Part shown: piece by piece, positions 25,815-34,971 of the stretch
How positions within the stretch are numbered: position 1 is the first letter of the stretch
Layout: each line of letters begins with the position of its first letter
DNA from: Gordonia amicalis NBRC 100051 = JCM 11271
GTDB taxonomy: Bacteria; Actinomycetota; Actinomycetes; Mycobacteriales; Mycobacteriaceae
Length of the DNA stretch: 64,000 nucleotides
Assembly (NCBI RefSeq): GCF_000332995.1
Contig: NZ_BANS01000007.1
Coordinates: 62,001-126,000, forward strand
Direction of reading: 5' to 3'
The notes under the pieces: model-generated
Databases searched by the model: none
The model's input: only the letters and a program-made list of their open reading frames with translations
Told to the model about the DNA's origin: nothing
Made by a program: the position numbers and the translations under genes

Positions 25815-26042
25815 TCCACCGGCCCCCGTACTCGCCGTCCGGCCCGCCCGGACGCGTCCTTTGCGGTGTTCTCCGGCCGATCGCGGCCGCTGATCGCCAA
25901 ACCCGGGCATCTCGTCGGTCAGACACACACTCATTGCACCGTCAGTGACCCATTCAACACATATGCTCGTGCGCGGGGTAGCGTAACCAAGGGCGCGATC
26001 TCACACGTGGCTGTAGCAAAGATTTCGAGAAAGGTTCCCTAG

Positions 26043-26717
26043 GTGGAAGAAGTACTGGCGCGGGCAGGCATATTTCAGGGCGTCGAGCCCTCTGCCGTCG
26101 CGGCGCTGACCAAGCAGCTTCAGCCCGTGGATTTCCCTCGTGGACACGTGATCTTCCATGAAGGCGAGCCCGGTGACCGGCTCTACATCATCATGTCCGG
26201 CAAGGTGAAGGTCGGCCGACGTTCACCCGACGGCCGAGAGAACCTGCTGACGATCATGGGACCGTCGGACATGTTCGGTGAGCTCTCCATCTTCGACCCG
26301 GGCCCCCGTACCTCGTCGGCGACGACGGTGACCGAGGTCCGCGCGGTGTCGATGGACCGTGACGCCCTGCGCGCGTGGATCAAGGATCGTCCCGAGATCG
26401 CCGAGCAGCTGCTCCGCGTGCTGGCCCGTCGTCTGCGCCGCACCAACAACAACCTCGCCGACCTGATCTTCACCGACGTGCCCGGTCGCGTCGCGAAGCA
26501 GCTCCTGCAGCTCGCGCAGCGTTTCGGCACCCAGGAGGGCGGCGCCCTGCGCGTCACCCATGACCTGACCCAGGAAGAGATCGCCCAGCTGGTCGGCGCC
26601 TCGCGCGAGACCGTGAACAAGGCACTCGCCGACTTCGCCCAGCGCGGCTGGCTGCGCCTCGAGGGCAAGAGCGTCCTGATCGCCGACTCCGAGCGCCTGG
26701 CGCGTCGCGCACGCTGA
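26043..26717 (+). CDS. crp: cAMP receptor protein, Crp/Fnr family (Rv3676/GlxR type)
   Basis: Global transcription regulator, 224 aa. It has an N-terminal cyclic-nucleotide domain with [16 protein letters not shown], the phosphate-binding cassette, a C-helix ([18 protein letters not shown]), and a winged helix with recognition helix [17 protein letters not shown]. It matches M. tuberculosis CRP nearly residue for residue as I remember it, so it should bind TGTGA-N6-TCACA. Three such sites occur in this window. The start is GTG at 26043 with GAAAGG upstream. A perfect hairpin terminator follows. Confidence 0.97.
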   Translation: MEEVLARAGIFQGVEPSAVAALTKQLQPVDFPRGHVIFHEGEPGDRLYIIMSGKVKVGRRSPDGRENLLTIMGPSDMFGELSIFDPGPRTSSATTVTEVRAVSMDRDALRAWIKDRPEIAEQLLRVLARRLRRTNNNLADLIFTDVPGRVAKQLLQLAQRFGTQEGGALRVTHDLTQEEIAQLVGASRETVNKALADFAQRGWLRLEGKSVLIADSERLARRAR

Positions 26718-26724
26718 CGAACCA

Positions 26725-26762
26725 CAAGAGCCGCTCGTTCCTCCGGGAGCGAGCGGCTCTTG
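26725..26762. terminator. Bidirectional terminator between crp and the metallo-hydrolase
   Basis: CAAGAGCCGCTCG (26725-26737) pairs with CGAGCGGCTCTTG (26750-26762), a 13-bp perfect stem between two converging genes. Confidence 0.8.
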
Positions 26763-26771
26763 CTTTCGGCC

Positions 26772-27590
26772 TCAGGCCTCGCGCAGGTACTCCAGCTGCG
26801 CCTTCACCGACATCCGCGCCGCCGGCCACAGCTTCTTGTCGACGTCGGAGTAGACGCGGCGCACGACCTTCATCGGCTTGGCCTCGTGCGGAGAGACGCC
26901 CATGGCGTCGAGGGCGGCGACGATCTGATCGATCCGCTCCTCGCGATGAGTCTTGTAGAACCGGGCGACCGGCACGAGATCCGGATGGTCGGGGCCATGT
27001 GCCGGAAGCAGCGCCGCGCCTTCACCTTCGACGATGAGCCGGTTCAGCGAGTTGAGATAGTCCCGCAGCCCGCCGTCGCTCGGGTCGAGCACGGTCGTGC
27101 CGCTGCCCAGGATGGTGTCGCCGGTGAGCACCGCACGCCGGTCCTCGTGCTCGACGAGGAAACTCACCGAGTCCCCGGTGTGTCCGGGCGTGTGCAGCAC
27201 CGTGATCCGCAGGCCGGCGACCTCGATGACCTCGCGGTCGCGCAGGGGATCGGCATTCCGGCAGAACTTCTCCAGACGGGCGCGCACGGGTGCACCCGTC
27301 CGCTTGTGCAGACGGGCCACACCGCCGGTGTGGTCGAAGTGCCGGTGCGTGATCAGGGTGAGCGCGACGGGGAGCTCCGCAAGACGTCGGGCATGGTGCT
27401 TGTACTTCGGTGGACCGGGATCGACGACGACGCACTCGTCACTGCCCGGTGCGCGCAACACGTAGGTGTTGGTCCCGTCGAGCTCCATCATCCCGGAGTT
27501 GTCGCACAGCAGGACCGACGCGAAGGGGGTTACCTCTCGGAGCACCCCGTAGGCGGGGTGGACGGCGGCGTCATCGTTCGGGGTGCTCAT
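26772..27590 (-). CDS. Metallo-beta-lactamase-fold hydrolase (Rv3677c-like)
   Basis: A 272-aa MBL-fold protein of the LACTB2/glyoxalase-II-like group. The metal-binding motif THRHFDHTGG (H-x-H-x-D-H) is near residue 83, with further ligands in HTPGHTGDS and VLTGDTILG, and a C-terminal winged-helix-like tail (KVVRRVYSDVDKKLWPAA). Its substrate is unknown. The start is ATG at 27590, with TAGGCT 8 bases upstream. Upstream in-frame sequence is low-quality and not coding. It converges with crp. Confidence 0.85.
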   Translation of the reverse strand: MSTPNDDAAVHPAYGVLREVTPFASVLLCDNSGMMELDGTNTYVLRAPGSDECVVVDPGPPKYKHHARRLAELPVALTLITHRHFDHTGGVARLHKRTGAPVRARLEKFCRNADPLRDREVIEVAGLRITVLHTPGHTGDSVSFLVEHEDRRAVLTGDTILGSGTTVLDPSDGGLRDYLNSLNRLIVEGEGAALLPAHGPDHPDLVPVARFYKTHREERIDQIVAALDAMGVSPHEAKPMKVVRRVYSDVDKKLWPAARMSVKAQLEYLREA

Positions 27591-27666
27591 GGTGTCCGAG
27601 CCTATCGACTGACGACGGCCCCGGTCACCCGGCTCGGCCATCCGGCCACCGTGAGCCGATCCCGAC

Positions 27667-28083
27667 TCAGCCCTTGCTGCGAGTCGTGCCCTCGAAGATG
27701 TTCCACGAACGGTTGTCATTCCGGACATGCAGGTACCACGCGTAGTTCGCGGTCGTCGCGTACAGCGCACCGACACCACACGCGATGGCCATGTCGAAGC
27801 TGCTCGGGACGTTCAGGGCCAGGAGCAGCGCATTGAAGACCAGCGTCAGCCCGAACAGCATCAGGCCTTTGCGCCACATGCCCTTAACCGCGAAGTAGAT
27901 CGGCCCGAAGAAGAACGCCAGTGGATTGAAGGTGATGCGCACCCGTTGCCCGAAGGGCAAGTGTTTCATCGCCTCTCGGGACGGCGGATCCGCCGGCGGG
28001 CCGTAGGCGTCGAAGAAGGCGAATCGGCTGTGCCAGCTCGGCGGTACGGCGTGGTCACGGAGGGGCTGTTCGGAGAAGGTCAT
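27667..28083 (-). CDS. DUF2628 membrane protein
   Basis: A 138-aa protein with the DUF2628 core HLPFGQRVRITFNPLAFFFG and IYFAVKGMWRKGL, followed by two or three hydrophobic segments (about 60-125). The function is unknown. Family members occur near membrane-remodelling or stress genes. The start is ATG at 28083, whose GAGG ribosome binding site overlaps the stop of the flotillin gene, so it is coupled to it. It is not present at this place in M. tuberculosis. Confidence 0.7.
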   Translation of the reverse strand: MTFSEQPLRDHAVPPSWHSRFAFFDAYGPPADPPSREAMKHLPFGQRVRITFNPLAFFFGPIYFAVKGMWRKGLMLFGLTLVFNALLLALNVPSSFDMAIACGVGALYATTANYAWYLHVRNDNRSWNIFEGTTRSKG

Positions 28084-28090
28084 CTGTTCC

Positions 28091-29230
28091 TCAGACCCCA
28101 CTGACCGGGGTGCCGTTCACGGACTGGTCCGACGCCTCGTCGAGCACGGTCGGCGCGACCTGATCCTGCAGACTGCGCAGGAGCGCGGCGCCCTGGGTGA
28201 TGACGCCGGTCATGATCTCGTTGACGCCCTCGGCGCCGTTGTACACCGTGAGGTTGGCGGTGCTGAGCCCCTTGGCGACTTCACCCACGAGGGTCGGCAG
28301 CGCCTCGATGAGCTGCTGGTCGAGCGCGATCCGGTTGTGCTGCGCGGCGGCGGCCGACTGGATCTCCACGGCCTTCGCCTCGGCCTCGGCGATGATCGCG
28401 CGGCGACGCGCCTCGGCCTCGGCCGGCTTCACGACCTCCGAGATCAGTTCCTGCTCACGCAGTTCGGCCTGCGCCTGCGCCAGCACCGACTGCTCGCGGA
28501 TGACTTCCTGGTTGACCCTCGCCTGGGCGAGCGGGCCGGCCTGGGCGGCCTCGGCGTTGGCCTTGTCGGTCTCGGCCTTGATGGCCGCGCGCTTGATCGC
28601 GGTCTCCCGCTCGTAGTCGGCCTGGTTGCGCAGGGACTCCTGCTGCGCCTTCGCCGATTCCTGGTCGGCCCGAGCACGTTCCACAGCGGCCTCGCGCTGC
28701 ACCTTCGCGATGTTCGGTGCGGCAAGCGCGTTGATGTAGCCGGAGTCCATGTCGTCGATCGACTGGATCTGGAACGAGTCGACCACCAGGCCGATCGATC
28801 CCATCTCCCTCTTCGAGGCCTCGAGCACCTGCCGGGCGAGGGTGTCGCGTTCGCGGATGATCTGCTCCACCGTCATGGAACCGACGATCGATCGGAGATG
28901 GCCGGAGAAGATCTGTCCGGTCAGCTGATTCATCTCGTTCTCCTGCTCGGAGATGAATCGCTGGCCGGCGTTGACGATCGACACGACGTCGTTGCCGACC
29001 TTGTGCGCGATCACTGCGCGGACGTTGAGCTGGATGCCCTGCGTGGTCACGCAGACCTCACGGATCGACGCCTCGTGCAATGCCATCGACAGGAACCGGA
29101 CCTTGCGGAAGAAGGGCATCACCCATTTGCCGTGGCCGACGATCACGACGAACGGTGCGTCGCCCTCATGGGCCTTCGCACCCGAGATGAGCATCGCCTC
29201 GTCGGGTTCCGGGACGTAGTAACCGAGCAT
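28091..29230 (-). CDS. Flotillin-like SPFH/Band 7 protein
   Basis: A 379-aa protein with an SPFH domain (about 1-170) and a long Ala/Glu/Gln-rich coiled coil (about 190-330) containing the flotillin-type EA repeats (AEAEARRRAIIAEAEAKAVE). Unlike B. subtilis FloT it has no N-terminal membrane hairpin; it begins at once with LGYYVPEPDEAMLISG. It could attach to the membrane through another surface or through partner proteins. The start is ATG at 29230 behind GAGGAGAAG. An NfeD-like protein is encoded just upstream and a DUF2628 membrane protein just downstream, making a small membrane-organising cluster. Confidence 0.87.
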   Translation of the reverse strand: MLGYYVPEPDEAMLISGAKAHEGDAPFVVIVGHGKWVMPFFRKVRFLSMALHEASIREVCVTTQGIQLNVRAVIAHKVGNDVVSIVNAGQRFISEQENEMNQLTGQIFSGHLRSIVGSMTVEQIIRERDTLARQVLEASKREMGSIGLVVDSFQIQSIDDMDSGYINALAAPNIAKVQREAAVERARADQESAKAQQESLRNQADYERETAIKRAAIKAETDKANAEAAQAGPLAQARVNQEVIREQSVLAQAQAELREQELISEVVKPAEAEARRRAIIAEAEAKAVEIQSAAAAQHNRIALDQQLIEALPTLVGEVAKGLSTANLTVYNGAEGVNEIMTGVITQGAALLRSLQDQVAPTVLDEASDQSVNGTPVSGV

Positions 29231-29378
29231 GCTCTTCTCCTCGCGTCAGGTGCGTCTTGCATTGTTTCGTGTCGTCACATCAAGGTTGCCGATCGCAAAT
29301 CATCGCATCGTTGCAGCACATACTGCCTCATCTCGCTGCCGGCGCCGATCATCCATTCACATGCACCGGCGATGCAGG

Positions 29379-29597
29379 TCAGAGCCCGGGGAGCGTTGTC
29401 CAGCGTTCGACGTCGACGACCCGGCCGGGCAGTTCGGCGATCACCAGCACCGGGGTGTCGTCGTCGAGCGGTTCCGTGGCGCGCGCCAGGAACCGCTCTG
29501 TCCCTCCGCCGAAAGGCAGTTCGATCTCGCCGAGAGTCTCTCCCCCGGGGATCGCCAGTGTCACGACACCCGTTCGTCCGACGAGTTGCTGTGACAC
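29379..29597 (-). CDS. Short NfeD-like OB-fold protein
   Basis: A 72-aa protein starting with GTG at 29597 behind an excellent GGGAGGG ribosome binding site. The sequence VGRTGVVTLAIPGG, GEIELPFGG, FLARATEPLDDDTPVLVIAEL resembles the C-terminal OB domain of NfeD proteins, the usual partners of flotillins (compare YuaF beside YuaG), but without any membrane segment. Its first 37 bases overlap the 3' end of the MFS gene. The assignment rests on pattern and on the neighbouring flotillin gene. Confidence 0.6.
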   Translation of the reverse strand: MSQQLVGRTGVVTLAIPGGETLGEIELPFGGGTERFLARATEPLDDDTPVLVIAELPGRVVDVERWTTLPGL

Positions 29598-30901
29598 GCT
29601 GATCCCTCCCCTGCAAGGCCGATGATCGGACTGTAGGCCATCGCGGCCTGCCGGCGCCCGCGCGCACCGTCGACCACCACGTACACGGCGGTGACCACCG
29701 CGATCGTCCCGGCACCGAGTACGAGGGTGGCGTATCCGAACGCACCCACCACGACCCCGGCCAGCGCACCCGCCCCGGCTCCGGCGAGACTCATCGAGGT
29801 GTCCGAGACACCCTGTGCCGCAGCATGTCTGATGACCTCTACGGCGTCGGTCAGCAGGGTCGACGCCGCGACCGTGGACGCCGACCACCCGATGCCGAGT
29901 AGGACCAGTGCGGCGACGAGTCCGGCCTGGGAGTCGACGAACACGAACCCGACGATGCAACTGACGACGAGAACGGCCTGACCGGTGAGGATGACCGGCA
30001 CTCTTCCAGCGCGGTCGGCGAGGATGCCCATCAGCGGTGAGAGCGCGAACATCCCGGCGATGTGGGCGCTGATCGAGAGTCCGACAAGCGTCACCGACAC
30101 GCCGCCGTGGTGCAGGTGAACGGGCGTCAGCGCCATGACCCCGACCATCACTGCATGCGCCGAGACGACCGCCGCCAACGCCGCTCGGGCGGCGGGTGAT
30201 TGCATGATCGCCGAAAGCCCCTCCGCCAGAGATGGTCTCGATGTCGATTCGGAAACTCCACGATTCGCTTCCACGAGCGGGTCGGGCCGCAGACCGACGA
30301 GGAGCACGGCTGCCGCACACAGGCACCCGACGGCGCCCAACAGGAACGGCCCCGCCATGTCCGCCATCCCGACCCAACCCGCGACCGGCGCCCCGAGCGG
30401 AACCAGCGCGGGACCGACGACGGCGCCGACCATCGTCATCCAGACCACGAGCGACAGGTCGCGACCCCGTGTCTCCGGCGCGGCCAGGTCCGTCGCCGCG
30501 AACCGGGCCTGAAGGCTGACCGCCGTCCCCGATCCGAGCGCGATCATCCCCGCGAGCATCAGCAGGAACCAGCCGCGGTCCACAGCGAAGGCCACGATCA
30601 GCGCGCCGGTGGCAGCGACTATCAGCCCGGTGGCGAGCGCGGGTCGCCGACCGGGCGCCGACGCCAGCGCCGCGAGCGGTAGCCCGGCTGCTGCCGCGCC
30701 GAGTGTCAACACCGTGGCCGGCAACCCGGCCAGCGATTCGGTCCCGGACAGCTCCTCACCGAGAATCGCGCCCAGCGCCAGGGCACCGCCCATCGAGACG
30801 CCGCCCAGCACCTGAACCAGGCACAGCAGGACGACGGTGCGACGCTGGATCGCGACGCGCGTCGAGTCGGCGGCGGATTCGGTGGGGGCGTTCACCCCCA
30901 C
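29561..30901 (-). CDS. MFS transporter
   Basis: A 446-aa major-facilitator permease with twelve predicted helices. The loop 2-3 motif is degenerate (ASAPGRRPAL), and the second-half copy GILADRAGRVP near residue 285 is well kept. The N-terminus and C-terminus are both cytoplasmic. The substrate is unknown; the closest resemblance in general build is to drug or sugar efflux proteins. Its 3' end overlaps the NfeD-like gene, so it may lead the flotillin cluster transcript. Confidence 0.83.
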   Translation of the reverse strand: MGVNAPTESAADSTRVAIQRRTVVLLCLVQVLGGVSMGGALALGAILGEELSGTESLAGLPATVLTLGAAAAGLPLAALASAPGRRPALATGLIVAATGALIVAFAVDRGWFLLMLAGMIALGSGTAVSLQARFAATDLAAPETRGRDLSLVVWMTMVGAVVGPALVPLGAPVAGWVGMADMAGPFLLGAVGCLCAAAVLLVGLRPDPLVEANRGVSESTSRPSLAEGLSAIMQSPAARAALAAVVSAHAVMVGVMALTPVHLHHGGVSVTLVGLSISAHIAGMFALSPLMGILADRAGRVPVILTGQAVLVVSCIVGFVFVDSQAGLVAALVLLGIGWSASTVAASTLLTDAVEVIRHAAAQGVSDTSMSLAGAGAGALAGVVVGAFGYATLVLGAGTIAVVTAVYVVVDGARGRRQAAMAYSPIIGLAGEGSACHSNSSDERVS

Positions 30902-30955
30902 AGCATCTCCCGTTCCGGCCCGGCACCGCCACGCCTTTTCGCCTGCGCACGTGGA

Positions 30956-31717
30956 TCAGTCGGTGATCAGGTCGTACCCCAGCTTCCCCACCATCACCAC
31001 GACGACGGCCAGGAGCACCCACCGCACGAACGAACTACCGCGCCCGATGGCCATGTGCGAGCCGATCTGGGCGCCGACGATATTGGCGACTGCGAGTCCG
31101 AGACCCAAGAGCCACAGCACATTTCCCTGGAGCCCGAACACGGTCAGCGCCCCGAGGTTGGTACCGGTGTTGATGACCTTTGCCATCGCCGAACTCTCCA
31201 AGAACGTCGTCCCGACGAGAGCGGTGAGGCTGATGATGAGGAAGGTCCCGGTTCCGGGACCCATCACCCCGTCGTAGAACGCGACGACGACACCGGCGAT
31301 CACCAGGCCGGCGATCGTCGACAGGCGAGACCGCGGGCCCGACGACGTGTCGCCGCCGAACCCGGGATTCAGCGCGACGAAGAGTCCCACGCCGACGAGC
31401 ATCACCAGCACGATCGGCGTGAAGATCTCCGTCGGCAACGAGATCGCCACCAGCGCACCGAGAGCCGAGAACACGAGCGCGGCGAGGAACACCGGGACGA
31501 GCCGTCGTAGATCGACGCGCACGTGCCGCACATAGCGCCAGGCTGCCGATGCGGTGCCGAAGACCGCGGCGAGTTTGTTGGTGCCGAGTGCCGTCGCCGT
31601 CGGCAGGCCGGGCTGCGCGATCAGCATCGCGGGGATCAACACCAATCCACCGCCGCCGACCACGGCGTCGACCCATCCGGCGGCTGCGGCCGCGACGACC
31701 AGCAGCGCGACGTCCAA
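30956..31717 (-). CDS. TSUP family (TauE/SafE) permease
   Basis: A 253-aa integral membrane protein with about seven to eight helices and the TSUP hallmarks GWVDAVVGGGGLVLIPAML near the start and GVMGPGTGTFLII in the middle. The family exports sulfite, sulfoacetate or similar anions, and the substrate here cannot be told. The start appears to be TTG at 31717. It lies 7 bases after ridA on the same strand, so it is probably transcribed from the ridA promoter region. Confidence 0.85.
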   Translation of the reverse strand: MDVALLVVAAAAAGWVDAVVGGGGLVLIPAMLIAQPGLPTATALGTNKLAAVFGTASAAWRYVRHVRVDLRRLVPVFLAALVFSALGALVAISLPTEIFTPIVLVMLVGVGLFVALNPGFGGDTSSGPRSRLSTIAGLVIAGVVVAFYDGVMGPGTGTFLIISLTALVGTTFLESSAMAKVINTGTNLGALTVFGLQGNVLWLLGLGLAVANIVGAQIGSHMAIGRGSSFVRWVLLAVVVVMVGKLGYDLITD

Positions 31718-31724
31718 AGAGACG

Positions 31725-32198
31725 TCAGGCCACTTCGACGATCAGCTCCACCTCGACGGGTGCACCGAGCGGCAGTTCGGCGACACCGACGGCCGAACGA
31801 GCGTGAACTCCCGCGTCGCCGAAGATCTCGCCCAGCAGATCCGACGCACCGTTGATGACCTTCGGCTGACCGGTGAAGCCAGGGGCCGACGCGACGAAAC
31901 CGACCACCTTGACGATGCGCACCACCGAGTCGATACCGACCAGTGCGTGCACCGCGGCGAGCGCGTTCAGCGCGCAGGCGCGCGCCGCATCGGTGGCCTC
32001 ATCCGGACGCACGACGCCCTCGGCACCGTCGTGCACCTTGCCGTGCACCGAGAGTTCGCCGTTGACGATCGGGAGCTGTCCCGAGGTGTAGACGAGGTTG
32101 CCGGTCCGCACGGCCGGGGTGTAGCTGGCCACCGGAGGCACCACGTCGGGTAGCGCGATGCCGAGCTCGGCGAGTCGATCTGTCCAGGTTGCAGCCAT
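31725..32198 (-). CDS. RidA family protein (Rv3678c-like)
   Basis: A 157-aa YjgF/YER057c/UK114 protein, probably an enamine/imine deaminase or relative. It has VYTSGQLPIVNGEL near residues 36-49 and GVAELPLGAPVEVELIVEV at the end. In catalytic RidA an Arg precedes the C-terminal part; here the corresponding stretch reads ARSAVGVAELP. It follows the DUF4177 gene by two bases, and both presumably use the leaderless promoter at 32372. Confidence 0.85.
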   Translation of the reverse strand: MAATWTDRLAELGIALPDVVPPVASYTPAVRTGNLVYTSGQLPIVNGELSVHGKVHDGAEGVVRPDEATDAARACALNALAAVHALVGIDSVVRIVKVVGFVASAPGFTGQPKVINGASDLLGEIFGDAGVHARSAVGVAELPLGAPVEVELIVEVA

Positions 32199-32200
32199 GC

Positions 32201-32365
32201 TCAGCCCTTCGGTCGCTTCATGTAGGCCACGTGCTGCTCACCGGTCGGGCCGGGCAGCACCGACACCAGTTCCCAGCCGTCGGCGCCCCACTGATCGAGG
32301 ATTTGTTTGGTTGCGTGCGTCAGCAGCGGCACCGTCACGTACTCCCACGCGGTCACTTCAGTCAT
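32201..32365 (-). CDS. Small DUF4177 protein (Rv3678A-like)
   Basis: A 54-aa protein. It runs MTEVTAWEYVTVPLLTHA, then LDQWGADGWELVSVLPG, ending HVAYMKRPKG. The WE(Y) and GWELV pattern is that of DUF4177, a small domain of unknown function. The start is ATG at 32365, with TAGGGT 6 bases upstream on the minus strand, so it is leaderless. Two bases separate its stop from ridA, so it heads the DUF4177-ridA-TSUP unit, divergent from the ArsA-like pair. Confidence 0.85.
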   Translation of the reverse strand: MTEVTAWEYVTVPLLTHATKQILDQWGADGWELVSVLPGPTGEQHVAYMKRPKG

Positions 32366-32371
32366 GGACTC

Positions 32372-32377
32372 ACCCTA
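32372..32377 (-). promoter_or_regulatory. -10 hexamer of the DUF4177-ridA unit (leaderless)
   Basis: TAGGGT on the minus strand, 6 bases before ATG 32365. It is only 19 bases from the opposing -10 at 32397. Confidence 0.55.
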
Positions 32378-32396
32378 TCTGCCGACGATCAATGGA

Positions 32397-32402
32397 TAAG
32401 GT
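32397..32402 (+). promoter_or_regulatory. -10 hexamer of the ArsA/GET3-like operon (leaderless)
   Basis: TAAGGT, 6 bases before GTG 32409. With the divergent start at 32365 only 43 bases away, the two promoters must overlap in their -35 regions. Confidence 0.55.
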
Positions 32403-32408
32403 GTTGCG

Positions 32409-33479
32409 GTGGCCAATGAACAGGGCTCACGTTCCGGGGCGGGGGAAGGTCTCGATTCCGGCGTGACAGACAACTCTTCCGTTGCGGACGCGAACGAGTG
32501 GCCGGACGCGGCATCGCGCGCCCGGTTGCACTTCGTCTCGGGTAAGGGCGGGACCGGTAAGACGACCATCGCGGCGGCGCTCGCGCTCGCACTCGCCGCC
32601 GACGGCAAGAAGGTTCTCCTGGTGGAGACCGAGGGCCGGCAGGGCATTGCGCAGCTCTTCGACATACCGCCGCTGCCGCCGACCGACACCAGGATCGCGA
32701 CTGCCGAAGGCGGGGGCGAGGTGTCGGCGCTCGCCGTCGACATCGAGCACGCACTGCTCGAATACCTCGACATGTTCTACAACCTCGGCTTCGCCGGCCG
32801 GGCGATGAAGCGCATCGGCGCCATCGACTTCGTGACCACGGTGGCACCGGGTCTGCGCGACGTGCTGCTCACCGGCAAGATCAAAGAGCGCATCATCCAC
32901 ACCGACAAGCAGGGCGAGCGCGTCTACGACGCGGTGGTCGTCGACGCACCGCCGACCGGCCGGATCGGCAATTTCCTCGACGTCACCCAGGCGATGGCCG
33001 ACCTCGCCAAGACCGGTCCGATCCGTAACCAGAGCGAGGGTGTCGTCCGCCTGCTGCATTCCGAGGAGACCGTCGTCCACCTGGTGACGTTGCTGGAGGC
33101 GATGCCGATCCAGGAGACCATCGAGGCGATCGAGGAGCTGCGCGGCAAGAACCTCAACCTCGGCAGCCTGATCATCAACCGGGTCAGTGCACCGCACCTG
33201 CCCGCCGACACGATCGACGAGATCGCCGAGGGACAGATCGATGCCTCGCGCATCGAGGAGAACCTGAGCGCCGCCGGCGTGAAGCTCGCCGACGGTGATC
33301 TGTCCGGGCTGCTCACCGAGACCATCGAACATGCGACCCGCCTGCAGGCACAGCAGATCGCGAAGGCCCAGCTCGACGAGGTCGAACTGCCGACCCTCGA
33401 ACTGCCGTCCCTCGGCGACGGCATCGACCTCGGTTCCATCTACGAGCTGGCCAACCTTCTCCAGAAAGCGGGTGCGTGA
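32409..33479 (+). CDS. ArsA/GET3-like ATPase (Rv3679-like)
   Basis: A 356-aa SIMIBI-class ATPase with a deviant P-loop, [17 protein letters not shown] (about 38-55), and a switch-like [10 protein letters not shown] segment (about 175). In M. tuberculosis Rv3679 and Rv3680 form a complex resembling eukaryotic GET3 and have been linked to envelope integrity. Arsenic-binding cysteines are not apparent, so a membrane-protein targeting or chaperone role is more likely than arsenite transport. The start is GTG at 32409 (leaderless). The end overlaps the second ATPase gene by a few bases. Confidence 0.9.
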   Translation: MANEQGSRSGAGEGLDSGVTDNSSVADANEWPDAASRARLHFVSGKGGTGKTTIAAALALALAADGKKVLLVETEGRQGIAQLFDIPPLPPTDTRIATAEGGGEVSALAVDIEHALLEYLDMFYNLGFAGRAMKRIGAIDFVTTVAPGLRDVLLTGKIKERIIHTDKQGERVYDAVVVDAPPTGRIGNFLDVTQAMADLAKTGPIRNQSEGVVRLLHSEETVVHLVTLLEAMPIQETIEAIEELRGKNLNLGSLIINRVSAPHLPADTIDEIAEGQIDASRIEENLSAAGVKLADGDLSGLLTETIEHATRLQAQQIAKAQLDEVELPTLELPSLGDGIDLGSIYELANLLQKAGA

Positions 33480-34573
33480 TGCCACTCGACCTCAAGATGG
33501 GGGCGGTGCTGACCGACCCCGCGACCCGCGTCGTCATCTGTTGTGGTGCCGGCGGCGTCGGCAAGACCACCACCGCGGCCGCCATGGCGATGTACGCAGC
33601 CGAGCAGGGCCGCACCGTCGCGGTCCTCACCATCGACCCGGCCAAGCGGCTCGCGCAGTCACTCGGAATGTCGCAGCTCACCAACGAGCCGCAGCCGGTT
33701 CCGATCGATGGCAAGGGCACGCTCGACGCGATGATGCTCGACATGCGGCGCACCTTCGACGAGATGGTGCTCGAGTACTCCAGTCCCGAACGCGCCGAGG
33801 CGATCATGGAGAACGCCTTCTATCAGACGGTCGCGTCGTCGTTCTCCGGCACGCAGGAGTACATGGCGATGGAGAAGCTCGGCAAGCTGCTCGAGCAGGA
33901 GCACTGGGACCTCATCGTCGTGGACACGCCACCGTCCCGGAACGCCCTCGACTTCCTCGACGCGCCGCAGCGTCTCGGCTCGTTCCTGTCGGGTCGGCTG
34001 ATGAAGGTGCTGGTCGGCGGCGGACGCGGTGTCGGCCGAATGGTGACCGGGGCGATGAGCCTGGCGATGCGGGGCGTCTCCACCATCATCGGCGGCGACA
34101 TGCTGCGCGACGTCGCGACGTTCGTGCAGTCCCTGGACTCGATGTTCGGCGGTTTCCAGGACCGCGCGCTGAAGACCTATGAACTGCTGAAGCAGCCGGG
34201 CACCCAGTTCGCGGTGGTCGCCGCGGCCGAGGCCGACGCGCTGCGTGAGGCCGCATTCTTCGTCGACCGGCTGTGGGAGGAGACGATGCCGCTCGCGGGT
34301 CTGATCCTCAACCGGACCCACCCGAACCTGACCTCGATCCACGAGGAGGCGGCGCTGGTGGCACTCGAGTCGGTCACCGACGACCTGACTCGCGGGGTGC
34401 TACAGATCCACGCCGACCGGGCCGCCACCGCGAAGCGCGAACTCCATCTGCTGCAGAGATTCACGGCGGCCCATCCGCGGGTCCCGATCGTCGGGGTCCC
34501 GGCGTTGCCGTTCGAGGTCGCGGACGTGACCGCACTGCGCGCAGTCGCGGAGCAGATCACCGGACGGGGCTGA
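33476..34573 (+). CDS. ArsA/GET3-like ATPase (Rv3680-like)
   Basis: Partner of the preceding ATPase, 365 aa. The deviant P-loop is [20 protein letters not shown] near residues 23-42. It has switch I/II type segments ([12 protein letters not shown] and [10 protein letters not shown]) and a hydrophobic, Met-rich stretch (about 180-235) like the substrate groove of GET3 proteins ([23 protein letters not shown]). It starts at GTG 33476 or ATG 33479, overlapping the upstream stop, so the two ATPases should be made in equal amounts. A bidirectional terminator follows. Confidence 0.9.
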   Translation: MMPLDLKMGAVLTDPATRVVICCGAGGVGKTTTAAAMAMYAAEQGRTVAVLTIDPAKRLAQSLGMSQLTNEPQPVPIDGKGTLDAMMLDMRRTFDEMVLEYSSPERAEAIMENAFYQTVASSFSGTQEYMAMEKLGKLLEQEHWDLIVVDTPPSRNALDFLDAPQRLGSFLSGRLMKVLVGGGRGVGRMVTGAMSLAMRGVSTIIGGDMLRDVATFVQSLDSMFGGFQDRALKTYELLKQPGTQFAVVAAAEADALREAAFFVDRLWEETMPLAGLILNRTHPNLTSIHEEAALVALESVTDDLTRGVLQIHADRAATAKRELHLLQRFTAAHPRVPIVGVPALPFEVADVTALRAVAEQITGRG

Positions 34574-34597
34574 GCGCTTTCACCACCGACTGATGAC

Positions 34598-34634
34598 AAT
34601 CGGCTCGGCCGGCTTCCGTCGGTCGAGCCGAATT
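34598..34634. terminator. Bidirectional terminator between the GET3-like gene and whiB4
   Basis: CGGCTCG (34601-34607) pairs with CGAGCCG (34624-34630), with GGCCGGC-type pairing inside and AAT/AATT outside, between converging genes. Confidence 0.6.
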
Positions 34635-34659
34635 GCGTTTGCTGATGTGTCTTGGTGGG

Positions 34660-34971
34660 TCAGACCGCGTCGGCGCGCTGACGCCGGCGCTGGGCTTCGA
34701 AGAACGCCGACCACGAGGTGACCTCGGGATGCTGGCGCAGGAGTGCGCGACGCTGACGCTCGGTCAGGCCACCCCACACACCGAACTCGACGCGATTGTC
34801 GAGGGCATCGGCACCGCATTCGAGCTGTACCGGGCAGTGCCGGCAGATCGTGGCGGCCTTGCGCTGGGCTGCTCCTCTCACGAACAGATCGTCCGGGTCT
34901 CCGCCTCGGCATCGTGCTCTGGCCACCCAGGCCAAGCGATCTTCTCCGGTAGAAACTGCCGCTGTCGCCAT
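34660..34971 (-). CDS. whiB4: WhiB-family iron-sulfur regulator WhiB4
   Basis: A 103-aa Wbl protein. Four cysteines (in ARCRGGD, ICRHCPVQLEC) ligate a 4Fe-4S cluster, and the family turn FGVWGGLTERQRR is followed by a basic DNA-binding tail (RRRQR). In M. tuberculosis WhiB4 (Rv3681c) is a redox-responsive repressor of oxidative-stress genes. The start is ATG at 34971. TAGGGG 6 bases upstream is a weak leaderless signal. It is divergent from ponA2, the same arrangement as Rv3681c-Rv3682. Confidence 0.93.
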   Translation of the reverse strand: MATAAVSTGEDRLAWVARARCRGGDPDDLFVRGAAQRKAATICRHCPVQLECGADALDNRVEFGVWGGLTERQRRALLRQHPEVTSWSAFFEAQRRRQRADAV

